Below, in pieces: positions 37,365 to 48,899 of a stretch of DNA of 64,000 nucleotides (positions are counted from its first letter, which is position 1; each line of letters begins with the position of its first letter). Position numbers and translations under genes: made by a program. The notes beneath the pieces are model-generated. The model did no database searches. It was not told the DNA's origin and saw only the letters and a list, made by a program, of their open reading frames with translations. This stretch comes from Augochlora pura (lineage: Eukaryota > Arthropoda > Insecta > Hymenoptera > Halictidae). Location of the stretch: NCBI RefSeq assembly GCF_028453695.1, contig NC_135776.1:13152663-13216662 (forward strand). The letters are read 5' to 3'.

Positions 37365-40300
37365 GAAAAGCGTTACTTTTTTTACAATTTTTCCACGACT
37401 ATACATCACCACAGTTAAGTGAATAATTAGTAGCGATTGCACAGACTGGCAACAGTACTTAAGGATTGATGATCATGTTCCTTGCGTATCGTGTCATCGA
37501 ATTGTATCCTCGGTATTTGTGCAGCCACGACAGAGACAAAGAGAAAGGGATAGACTCGTGTAAAATAGAGGAAACGTGAACGAACTGCGTATAGCGACAA
37601 ATCCAAATAAAGTTCGCAGCTTCGGCGCGGTTGAACGTTGAAATAGTAGCGCAGGCAGTTGTGTGTTCAAATTTCATAGCGCAAACCAAATTTTCTTGGA
37701 AAATACGCAGCCGCATAACTTTCAATCGGAACACCCGGAAATTCGATTTTGCTTAACAGGAGCTCGCCGTTCAATTCCCACCGTGTCGCGCCGGTGAATA
37801 GCGAGGCGCTCTTCTCAAACTATTTCGCCCAAAAAGTTTTGAGACGGCGCAAAGTGGAACGCGAGCCGGTCTCAAATTGATAATGTGCACGTGCGCCACG
37901 AGTATACACCATGTTGCTGGTGCACCGGTTCCCCTATATTTGTCATTCCCGTACAATTCGGCCGGCTTATCCCTGGTAGCCGATTTTCTCCGCATTCTGC
38001 GCCATCCTGGCGTATTTAACGGGCAAGAATGCATGCGTGACAGAAATGCCGCGGCACTGTGCGGCGCCGCGACGCCCGGAGCGCTCTGTGCATCAACCCA
38101 GGGATCCGCATAAATGTGGAGAACGGTTCCAGACTGATCAACAAAGGGCTGATCGGTTTTAGATTGCTGTTTGGCAACCTCTTACACTGTCGTCGCCTAA
38201 GATAAAAGTACTCGCCATAAAACACCGTTCAATTGTCACCCGTACTCGAAACAATAGCACAAGAAGTAGTACGGTAAAAAATAGAAACAGCAAATGTACC
38301 AAGTACATTTTCAAACAGTGAAATTATTAGTATCGTCGCCTATAAAACATAAAAAATCTTTGTTTCAAATTCTTCTTGCACCTTCCCTGAGTATATTTTA
38401 TGTTATAATATTATCGTTTTATCATTAGGATACACAATTTTCGTCAGAATTTAAAAGGAAAAATTTGGTTTTTTGCAATGATAATACAGCCACAGCATTG
38501 ACGTTACGTCGACAAGGTAGACATGTATCTAGGACTGAAATAGAGTCTGAAATTAATTTACCATTGGATCATAAATAATAATAAGCTACAATTCGGTCGT
38601 TAGTGATTTCAAGTTACGCTTTAAGAATCTTATTAACTACGGAGGAATATATTTCGTTAAATGAATAATATATAACTCGGTGAATCAAAGAGCAATAAAT
38701 CGTGCATAAGTAACGTGTGATTACTGCAAGTCTATAGAGCTAATAGACTCAAAGCATCGACTGTAAATGGACACTGAAATGGAAGTAATCAACAGCTTGC
38801 AGCGCCAAGTCCATTTACTGTATGAAGTTTGTGCATTATCTGTGGTCACAAGTTGAAGCTAGAAATTTCGGTGTGACGAGTATCGAATCTAATATGCCGA
38901 GTGTGTGTAGTTGTACTGTGAGATTATCCTGAGTCGATGAAACGAAACATGCAGCTAGCCTCGATGCGGATAAGCTTATCAAGTTAGGGGGTGCAACGAA
39001 TGCAACTGTTTCCACCATCGTGGCTATACTTAATCGTCTGCATTAAAACGGTCGTTTTCGTATGCTGCAGAATATGACAAAAAAATTGATTTTGAAGCGC
39101 TGCATAAACAGTATTATTCTTTTAATCCATTTATGTTTTCGATTATACAGTGCTCACGGTTTCTATTCATTCGTTAATTGTCACATGAATTTTGGACGAT
39201 TGCCATTAGTATGTTTTGTCCATATTACAGGCAAGCGATATTAACATCAATAATTAGTTACATGTAATTATATTTGATGTAAATAGAGGACTAATAGAAC
39301 GCATGCACCAACTGGTTTTGTATATAAAAATTGGAACGGCAGAGTAGCTTTCCGCATCTCCAGGTCAAATATTTAATAACAGCATCGATATTAACGAGAC
39401 TCGGGAAATTATTTGGTGAACAGTATGGTAAGATAGCGTGCCCGATAGATTGTGAAAAATTGTCTCGAAATCTTTGAGCAAGTCGAGACAGTTCGAGGAA
39501 TAGTCGAGGAGAAAATTCGGATAACAAGCATTTCCTTTTCCCAAGGGCAATGGATTTCCTTCGTGAACACCTCCACGATTTTCGTGGATGTATTTATTTA
39601 TTTTTTTCCCCGAGAATTCTGCAGTAGCTCGCCCCTAATTTACGGTGTGTAATTCGACAAACGATCCTGCGGCGCAAGAAGCACTCATTTTTCAGTGAAA
39701 ACGACCACCGGCGTTCTCGAGAGAAAAAGTAGCCATCCACAGCTACGAAATGGCGACGAGTCGCTCCCGTTGCGAATATATTGGCAACAAGGCCCCTAGC
39801 TTTTTCCGCGACGCTGGCTGAATCCATTTGAATGCCATTTATCGCCAATAATTTATGTTCCCAATGGAAACTGTTTTTTCGCAATGCTTTATTCGAGTTG
39901 TTCAAGTCGATCTCGAATTTATACACTCTGTTGCGAGTGCGGTTTTTATTGTTTCGCTTTTTGTCGGTGCGGTTTGTGGTCGGTGAAGGTCTGTTATTCG
40001 ACGTGCAAGCTTCCTTTCAATTATGGAAAATTATTCATGTGACGACAATTTTTCATCCTATACAGTTGTCGTAACTTTGCACCTAGGGCTATTGGACAAA
40101 TTTCTTCGTCTTTAAAAAAATGCTAGATGTAAAAATCGGGAAGAAGTGAACGTAGCCCGGTTTTGGTATTTCTAGAGTATTTTTAAAAAGATTTATGTAG
40201 AATTTTTATTGTAACATGTATTTGCATGGACAGATTTTTTCGAAAAGTTCTAATAAAAATTCAGTAGCTACTGTATACAGGGTGGGTAAAAAGTTATGGC

Positions 40301-43300
40301 AGAAGAGAGGGTGCGGCAGCTACTTCTTGTTGTGCGAGGACTTTTATACTCCAGAAAAATCATACTTCTGTGAATTATGTTTTGCTGCACCATTGTTTTC
40401 TATATTAGGTATACGCTGGTTATCATTTTTCTTGCCGTTTTCAACCATATGTATGTACATGCATGCAAGCGTATGCACATTGCTCGGTTTTTCTTACTCG
40501 CCAGAGATTCGTGCCTCTTCTTCCTGGCAAAGTGTTTTGTTGGTGGTGAAGTATTATTTTTGGTTTTTCCTTCCTTCGAAACTTGGCGGACTATTTGAGG
40601 ATCGTAAATCGGGATACGGGAACGGATAGTTCCCACATGTCGGCAAATTTGGTATTCAGAGGGATATTCTTATGGTTGAAGAAAGTTTCAGTCCTTCCAG
40701 TTAGAAATTTATAATATGGTTACGTTTCAAAAGTTTCATATTTACGCCTAGAGTTAAGATACATCAGCTCTGCTCTCAATCGAATTCAACCACTGTATTA
40801 TGTGAGGTATATCTTATTGTTAATAATACGTTAATTAAAAAGACGCGTTTTATTGCAGTATAGAAATTTGAATATACTGCAAATGCACAAAAATCCTTGG
40901 TCTAATTATAATATTCGTATATTTTTATATGTTGTAAAACTCGTGGAAACAGGCGGTTTATTTATCGTCAGAAAAATCCAGGTTCTTCAGCGGTGCATTT
41001 TCTCTTTAACAAATAGATTCTCGAAATGAAAATGAAATAATTCGAAGTGTCGTTGGTCTCGACGGTATTTTAACCAATTTCGTGTCCGCGTTGCCATAAA
41101 GTGTCCATTTAATTTACCACTGTTAGCACTTTTCATCATTAAATGCACGCGCCACCCGCGTATTTTCCTGTGGCAGTCCAACACAAAGAATCTCATTAAA
41201 TTTAAGTCTCCCCACCACCGTAATTTCGGAATCCTTGCCTCGGGTGGCATTAAAACCTCTTTTCAACGAACGAAAAACGTCACCGTGCCAGCGACGAATA
41301 CGATAACTCGGTAAAACTCGGTCAACTCGCTGGAATTTAGAAGAAACATACTGCGTCGCTGAACTTACTCGAAGTATTTTAGAAAGGAGCGCAACGCACT
41401 CGAACGACATATGCAGAGACGTTTCTTCCTCTTGTAAACCGCGCGCGATAATTCAGACGCGTTCAACTGCGGATCTGTGTGCCATCTTTGACATTTTACG
41501 TAAATGTGGATCGAACGAGGGCATACTCGTGCACGATTTCTGAATCATTTAACGTCTGTGAAACGCACGTTCTTAAAGATCCGACGAAGAATCGCGTTGC
41601 TCGCATATTCTTTACAATACCTGATTTATTTATTAAATATACTATTAACCTTTTTTCCAACAAATGGTGGCTGTAGTCAGGAAACCCTCGATGCTTCCTA
41701 TTTGATATTGGTACATATTATCAGTGAGCAAAGTTTAAAAATTGGGAATTTGTCGAATTGTTTCGAATGAATATTTATTATATTCTGTTTGAACATTCTC
41801 AATGAAGATGTTTAAATTAAATTATGGGGTCGCAGTATGAATAAGTTCGACTAAATTCAATATTCTGTTTTATTCAAAAGTGGCTCGTCGATTAAAAGAG
41901 CTTATTAAAACGATTGGAGCCAACTCTTTGTTAACAGTACTTATCAGCATTTGCAATGAACGAAATTCTTCAAACTAGAACATATTTATACTTGAAATCG
42001 ACATATTTGTATTATAACCAAATAAATAATATATTGATAATTATATTTAGAATAATTAAAACCAGTGCTTGCACTCCTGAAAAAAGGAAAATTATATATG
42101 AACAAACCATTGAAAATCTGTAATTCTTTCTACGTTATAAAACTTTATTTTCTGATTCGGTAGAAGCTTTGAAATCAATATCCAAATTCGCGTGTAATAC
42201 AAACCGATGGTGTCACGCGGTATTACTTGTTCCCATCAATTTAACTATTTTCGACATCGGTCTCTATCGATATGTGAAACAAATGATATTGTGGCAGTGG
42301 CGGTATTTGTAATCATTAATCCAAACAGGAACCATTAGTTTTGAAATAACGCTATAATCAAGTTACGTTTAAGTAACAAATGTAACAAAAAGAAAAAAAC
42401 ATTAATCAGTGCTCTACGATTCTGGCGTCAAATAGAAGGGGATTGAATATGAATAAAATTTAACATGGCATTGGCCCCTGACCTCGCATTTACATTTCCA
42501 GCTTTTCAAGAGTTAAAGTGGACAGTTCCATGTGCAGGAATAATAGGACAACAGATTGACAATCGTCCAGCGCTGTTGCTCAGCTGCAGGTGCGGCTATC
42601 ACAGGTTTTTCGGAATACAGATTCGTGTGTAAATGAAAAACTAAATTTTCGGTGTCATATAAAATGGTTTAGGAACAAAAGGTTCTTCTATCCAGAGAGA
42701 ATAAAAAACAGGAATTCCTGGGAACGTTGAAAATAGGTCGTGGAATAGATAAGGATGAAACCGTATTACCTGTCGCTTCTTTATTCGATGCAGTAAATGT
42801 CGCTCCCTTATTATAACTTAATGATGTGAAGGTAATTGAAAATCAAAAGTTCACCCTCCTTTTTGCGTTAAAAAGCACTACAATTACATTAAGTGAATGG
42901 GTCACCTTGTACATCTACATACACAGAGTAAAAGTGCACATTTTTCTCTATAGTAATTCGATCACCCACTAAAAATCTGCAACCCAAAGATACGATCCTG
43001 ATCTTCTATGCACGTCGAAGATCTTCTCGATGCAAGTCAAAGTTCTTCTTCGAAAACGTTCTTTGGGAGCTGCAGTTTGTTGGAGTGCATATGAAATCTA
43101 ATAGAAAACTCTGTGCGTCTTCGCTAAAACTGGGTCGTTGTTCAGGCTGAAACAGAACCATAAATCTTCCGAAGTCCTACCGCTGCGTGGGGTCTCGCGA
43201 TATGGTATTGCCAGTGAGAATGAGATAGCGGAAAGTGTCTGGTGAAAATTCAACTAGCACTATCGCCCACGATGACCTCGAAAATTAACGATAGCGATTT

Positions 43301-44544
43301 CTTATTCTTTTAACAAATGTACTAAGTCCGCTGAGAAATCCTGTCCAAGTGCCTTGTTCGATAGAAATTACGTTCATTAATTTATTACTGAACATTGTGG
43401 AAAAATAATACAGAAGGTACGTAGACATAATTCACGATCAATATTTAGCAGCGTGATAGACAAAGGTTCGCTTTTCTTCGGAGATTGTTAATTTATCTTG
43501 AGACTGGTCTATGGACGCGACGACATTAAGGAGTATCGAATCAATAATCAAATAACATTCCTTCGAGTTCGAAGTTACCTTCGCCACATAAGAGTGACAT
43601 TCGAGAAAGGAAATAGCGACGCCAATTTGGCTGGTTTCCTCCGCCAGTTCCATTCCTCCGGCACTATTTCACCTGGGAATGAAGCCATCGATAGTTTCAG
43701 ACATCTGGATCGAAATGCATAAAGCACGAAACGCAACTGCTGCGGGAACGGCGTGCACCGTAAACTCTTTAAAACTCGTGCAACGCGAGGGCTAAACGGC
43801 GAAGCACAAAGTGCACTTCCAGAAGCATTAATCAGGCCGGTAATCGCGAGAAAGTGCTCAGGATTTGTGGCGCGCAGGTAAAGTAACGGAGGCAACCAAA
43901 ACATACGTAACGCCTGCGACGGTGCGGAGCAGGCTCCACGGTTTATGCTTCGTTTTAATGTAGCTGCATCGATGTACATAATCTCGGTTTCCTTTTGGTG
44001 CCAAGTTCGCAGTCATGTTGCGGTTTCAGTATACCGCATCACGCTTGTGTCGCGCAGCTGCATTTACACTGCATACGTCATCTTCCGAGGCTTCTTACGC
44101 TTAACTGTCGTCGGCACGCGAGGCTTTGGATTATTATTTTCGCGTGTCAGCTCGAATGCACTCGAAACTAATATAATGCACGGGCGACAGACCAGGTAAT
44201 TGATGAGCTGTGAGCGACTTTTCATTCTAGTTGCTGTGATTTTTTCGCAACTAGGCTACGGATTAAACATCTTTTAATCGACCCCACCAATCTGGTTCTT
44301 ATTTTTACTATTATGTTGTCTACTGTTACGTTGTCTAATTTACCTATGATGTCTTTATTTCAACTTATTTTTGCAATGATCATTCTAGAAGAAGGTAGCG
44401 CAAATTCTCAAAACGCGTGCATTATCCTAATGTAGAGATTATGATAAAAATATGTATAAATGTAGAACCAAAAACATGTATTAGTGAAGCATATGTTATC
44501 TTCTATCTATTACAATATTAATTATTACGAACAGGTAGTTTCTA
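37365..44544. other. Non-coding stretch, no gene recognised
   Basis: No transposon end pair or RNA gene seen. The open frame at 40216-40629 (137 codons) is aromatic- and cysteine-rich with no family resemblance and begins beside a repeat-like TATACAGGGTGGG motif. GC-richer patches near 39.5-40.0 and 43.5-44.2 kb have overlapping frames on both strands without splice or domain support. Confidence 0.5.
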
Positions 44545-44548
44545 TTAA

Positions 44549-45309
44549 CCCTTTGCACTCGGCACGATTCTGGGCGCTGGCTACAAGCTACTCGACACTA
44601 TTTTGCGGCGGAAACGTCCATTTACAAACCCTCATATGATTTAGTATAATTTTGGAACCAAGCGACGTATTATAATGGTATTGGACTTATGTGAAGCGGG
44701 TGACATCGAGGAATGTATATTCGCAAAAAAATAAATATTTTATTGTTTATAATTTTGTACAGTGTGACAAATTTTGAAACACTCCCCAATATGCATTGCA
44801 GGCATATTAGTACACATTTGGCAATAATAATTTGTTTGACGCCTGCCACCAGGTATGTTCCTGTTGGAACCAACTATACAATCCCGTTTTCTTTGTCTCA
44901 CATCGGGAATATGTAGTTTATTGTCTAATCTGGTGTCTTCAAGAGATGTGGATAGACGCTTTCTCGATATATGAAAATCATCCCTCAACTGGTCAATGAG
45001 TATCTTGACGAACTTGTGGTGCGTCAATGGTGTTTCATTATTTGTTTGTTGTGAGATCCGATATATTATATAAGAGTTAATTACACACATTTCCAACGCC
45101 CAAAAAAATAACTTCCTCCACCATTTCAGTGATTTACGGAGGAAACAATACGTCGAAGCGTATTGATCCGCACGATCTACACCACCCATATTTGGTGGGG
45201 TCAAATTTTTTATTCGACTTATAAATCTCACTATATGTACAGTGCGTGCTATGTTCGCATACCGATCTTTCTTCTACAAACTCCCTGTGCAACATCCGAG
45301 TGCAAAGGG
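44549..45309 (-). mobile_element. piggyBac element, 5'-deleted, TTAA-flanked (761 bp)
   Basis: The 14-bp terminal inverted repeats CCCTTTGCACTCGG (44549-44562) and complement (45296-45309) are perfect. Both are bordered by TTAA (44545-44548, 45310-45313). The interior encodes the C-terminal part of a piggyBac transposase on the minus strand, with the tail toward the left end. The missing N-terminal two thirds of the transposase identify it as an internal-deletion derivative. It would need transposase from elsewhere to move. Its TIR begins with the same CCCTTT as the element at 24652-25643 but diverges after that, so the two belong to different families. Confidence 0.92.
44740..45273 (-). pseudogene. 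piggyBac transposase, C-terminal fragment
   Basis: The frame is open from just after a stop at 45274-45276 to a stop at 44740, about 177 codons, without its own proper start. It contains NMGGVDRADQY, the segment carrying the last two catalytic aspartates of piggyBac transposases (GGVD-x2-D). This is followed by FLRKSLKWWRKLFFWALE and INSYIIY, the conserved helix region after the catalytic core. A polar linker leads to a cysteine-rich tail with YYCQMC and ECFKICHT. One CxxC of the usual zinc-binding set is reduced to a single Cys (DCIVGSN). The first two catalytic aspartates and the N-terminal domain are absent, so it cannot be an active transposase. A role as a DNA-binding fragment is conceivable but unsupported. 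Confidence 0.9.
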
Positions 45310-47459
45310 TTAATAGTGTAATCCGGTACAATGCACAAAAGTTAAGTATTATCATTATGCAAGCACAGTTCGAAGGTAAGAGGATCGATGTGATACTCGG
45401 AAGCAAATTGTTCAATGGTCTCGTCATCTGTTACATTTAATCGTTGCTGATTCGATTGTCCGATCTAACGAAATTACCCTGGGGTCACTATCGTCATACT
45501 TCGGAACCACTAATGCAAGAAGTCATAAACTGGAGTTCTCGGATAGCCACACATCACGCGCCACCCCAGACTTGCCAAGACATAATTTATTACTAAGAAG
45601 TCGTTGTCCTAGAATTCCAGAATATCACGAGCGAAGTTTCCACCGAAGAATTTTCTCCTCGTCTCTAACATCACGCCCACACATGCGCAACTATCGGCAT
45701 ACAAACACTAATTGGAACGGAATATTACCAATATTTGGATCACCTAATTAAGAGAACTCAAGTAACTATAATCAAGAACTTAATACTCGTACGAAATTTC
45801 TACAGTGTCGCAAATAAGTAAATTTCTGTTCGTACTTGGATGACGGACTTCCAGCCCATCTAAATGCAGAGTATAAATATGGTTATTTGACTGTCTAATT
45901 TCTAACTTGTACTCCGAGCTTCTAGCAATTAACCAGTTAGCTGTTTCTGATGAGTATACTCGTCGTAACACGAAATGTTGTACTTCTTCGCGAGGATATA
46001 TACTTTTATATGCTTTATTAAATTATATAGTGTATATTTTATAAACGAACGTAATGTAGTACTTTTAACGAGAAACAGAATCATTTTAATTACCTTTAGT
46101 AGACTTTTCAATGCTGCCACCGACAAACCACGACGTACGTTTGTCATAACCCCTGTAGCTATTGTTCTGTCGGATATTTAATAACGTTCAGCCAGGCGTT
46201 TCACCTGTTTCAGATTTGAAGTACGAATTCTCAAGTACGTCACTCCTATCATATCAGAACACCTCTGAACTTGGTATAATAAAACTTTAAAACATAATAA
46301 CATAATAGTTTAATTTAAAATAGTGAAAAAGAATTCTTGCATACTTAAGTCATAAATTCGGTACAATTATTCAAATAATCCTTTGCTTGTTGAAGCTAGC
46401 GTTGATTTTGATTTGATATTTTTCATGTCTAGTTCCTGATCGGGAGATGGGGATTTTTTGATTGGTTGATTCGAAATTGAATCAACTAGTTCAGACGATT
46501 AGGAGAGGGTGGCGGGATTGGGACAGATTAGATCATCGCGACTGGTGATCGAAGAAGACGCAAACCTATCAGAAACCGCGACAGGGATTATGGGAATAGA
46601 TAACCGAAATGCTAGAAGTGCGGATTCCCGTACTTCTTTTTTACTGTCGAGATCCTCCTGTATGTACAGCTGTGCTTCTCCAAAGTTGTGTTTACGAGAT
46701 GACACTTTCTTTGTTAATAGCTATTATTTTATCCACTTCTATCCACAGATATCCCTTCTATCTATTGCCATTTTATGTACTTGCCATTATCATTGTCAGT
46801 GGACCAAAATAATTGCTTGAAACAACCCCTCGGGTTAGTTTACTGTAGGCTGTGTAAGTATGGTCGATCATGCATTCGGTCTGTTCGAGACCCGGCTCTA
46901 ACGAACACACTTTGATGATTCGATTTGTTAAACTCCTGCACGTTGAAATTATTCTTCATTTATTATTTCGTAATTTGGTTCAGTGTTATAGAAAAATGAT
47001 AGAATCGGTTTTAGAAGATTAATTTTCACTCGATGTTGAAAGGGGAAACGAAATGCGCGGTGATTCACGATTGATTCGATTCTATTTCGAAAGGAATTGT
47101 TTTCAGACGTTCCTTCGGGACACCCAAGGCTTGATGGATGCTAATGCCTATAAGGTGTGTTCTCAACTGCGTCATCAATTTTCGGTTGCATCACACATGA
47201 GTTTACTCCCATATTGTATATCGGTATAGCACGCCGTTAAAGCGAGTGAGAATCGATAATAGGCTGTAAGGGGTTAATTTAACGCGGTTAACTTAACGAC
47301 AGACGCAGCTGCTCTCATAATCTTAAGTATATTGTTGCTGACATAGCATGAAGTTATTGATACCTGATACAGGAGCAACGCTTAGATGTCGTCTTTCACA
47401 TAACGTGATATATACGCCATTGATCTCAGAATATAATAATATTATCTGAACTTTGAGCG

Positions 47460-47502
47460 AATATATAAATATATAATATATACTTAATTATATTTATATA
47501 TT
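47460..47502. repeat. AT-only inverted repeat (14-bp arms)
   Basis: AATATATAAATATA (47460-47473) pairs perfectly with TATATTTATATATT (47489-47502) across a 15-base spacer. It could form a cruciform but may simply be AT-rich low complexity. Confidence 0.6.
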
Positions 47503-48810
47503 ATCATGGTCCACAACTACGTACTTCATAGCTTGAACCAGTTAGTGAAAACAGCTTCTACACGAATAAATTTACAAAGTCCCATTGATGCACGAGTTGT
47601 TCTTATAATTAGTCTGCACATCTTAAAGCATCTGCAGCTCTTAAACAGCTTCAACATTCAAGGGATTAAAAATCGTAATAAGTTTCGACAAAGATATTAT
47701 TACGCGTCTTAGATGAGATTAGAAGTAAATCGTCTTAATTCCAGCGTCTCTAAATCTCTTTACAAGGTTGTAAATTTCCACTAAAAGCCGCCATCAAATT
47801 GTAATGAATTAAAGCCTGCCAAGTAGGACGTAGGGGAAGCCATTTTTAATGCGGCCAGTTTATGTTATGGTGCAGTCGAAGGAGAATACATCCGGCTTCT
47901 GAGAAAATTCTTATACCGTCCATAGCCTATGTACTCCTTTCTGAAAACTTGCGGTACTGCTGGAAATTGAAAATGAATTCTTCAGCATGGTTTTCTGGAA
48001 CACAGAGTTGTTTGGCCAGGGTTTTTTGCTTGTTTGCACCGGGAAAAGTAGGCGTAACGCAATGAGAAAACCACCTGAAAATTTCATGGCTGCTGCTAAC
48101 ATAATTCCAACCCGGTTCGTTGGTCATCGCAGATTTTACGAAGAAATTTGACGCGCTTCGATCCGAAAACGTGTTGAAATGTGTGTCAATGTTTTATAAT
48201 TATTTTCATTCTGCGATTATAAAATTGCAGGAGTTGTACGAAGGTTTATCGAATCGTTAACAGATAATTTTAAGTATTGCTTTGGCAACTCCTGGCATCG
48301 GCACAGTCTGGAAAAACACAAAGAAATGTCGGCGTGAGGATGCATCTTGTAATTCCTGCTGTTCAATCTCTAATTTTACGATGTACGGAACTTAATTTAT
48401 AAAACACACAGAATAATAAATTTCAGCATGGTTTGGAGAGAAGGGAACGTTGCGCGTTGGGATTTTCAGGTGCGGCGAGCAATAAAACACTGCATGCGGC
48501 GTCCGAGTAGAGCTGATTGGGTAACGAATTCCACCGAGAGAAGTATAAAAAAAGCCATTTTCATGGGGGAAAACGCTATATCGGCCCAGGTACAGAGGAG
48601 GTGAAACTGTGACGAGTTAGCATCGAGAGAAACTGGAAGATTGCGTTGTTTAACCTAACTTCCCGCGGTTATATTGCGAACAGTATCGAACGACGATACC
48701 GAATTTCTATGGAATTTTGCGAAATTCAGTTTCTCGATTGCTAAAGCTAAATTTGATGGTGTTTACTACAGTAAAAACTGAAAGTACAATTAAACGGCTC
48801 TACTAATATT

Positions 48811-48899
48811 TTAACACGCTAATATCCGAAAGCTTCGTTATTCATACGAAGAGGAGTGTTTCAGTATAAAAGATTTATGAATTTTTAACACGCTAAATA
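48811..48899. repeat. Direct repeat TTAACACGCTAA, 74 bp apart
   Basis: TTAACACGCTAA occurs at 48811 and again at 48885, each preceded by T-rich sequence. Starting in TTAA, it resembles the outer end of a piggyBac-type element. I found no inverted partner in the window, so it may be a decayed end, duplicated locally. Confidence 0.35.

Larger units (their letters stand above)
35480..38110. promoter_or_regulatory. GC/CpG-richer block around the signal-peptide exon
   Basis: Compared with the surrounding AT-rich DNA this block is visibly rich in CG dinucleotides and has long open frames on both strands, as happens when stop codons become rare. It contains the signal-peptide exon, a long CT/GA tract (36377-36449) and one dispersed repeat insertion. 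In insects such blocks often mark promoters or 5' exons. I cannot place a transcription start. Calling it regulatory is inference from composition and from the nearby start-codon exon. Confidence 0.35.

Noticed and set aside
40216..40629. 137-codon plus-strand open frame, aromatic and hydrophobic
   Set aside because: No domain, no splice context, starts beside a repeat-like TATACAGGGTGGG motif, and an overlapping frame and the reverse strand are also open.
41724..41750. Sequence GTGAGCAAAGTTT resembling the start of miR-87
   Set aside because: The match stops after 13 bases and no complementary arm for a hairpin is present nearby.
45134..45427. 97-codon minus-strand frame crossing the piggyBac right end
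   Set aside because: It is the wrong frame of the transposase DNA fused through the TIR into flanking sequence.
46499..46705. Minus-strand frame resembling a LINE ORF1 (QLYIQEDLDSKKE)
   Set aside because: Only about a dozen residues recall that protein type; the following residues do not, so the match is too weak to report.
47250..47280. Lone TTAACCCCTTACAGCC (minus strand) as a piggyBac end
   Set aside because: No inverted partner with TTAA was found in the window; same for the similar motif near 36991.
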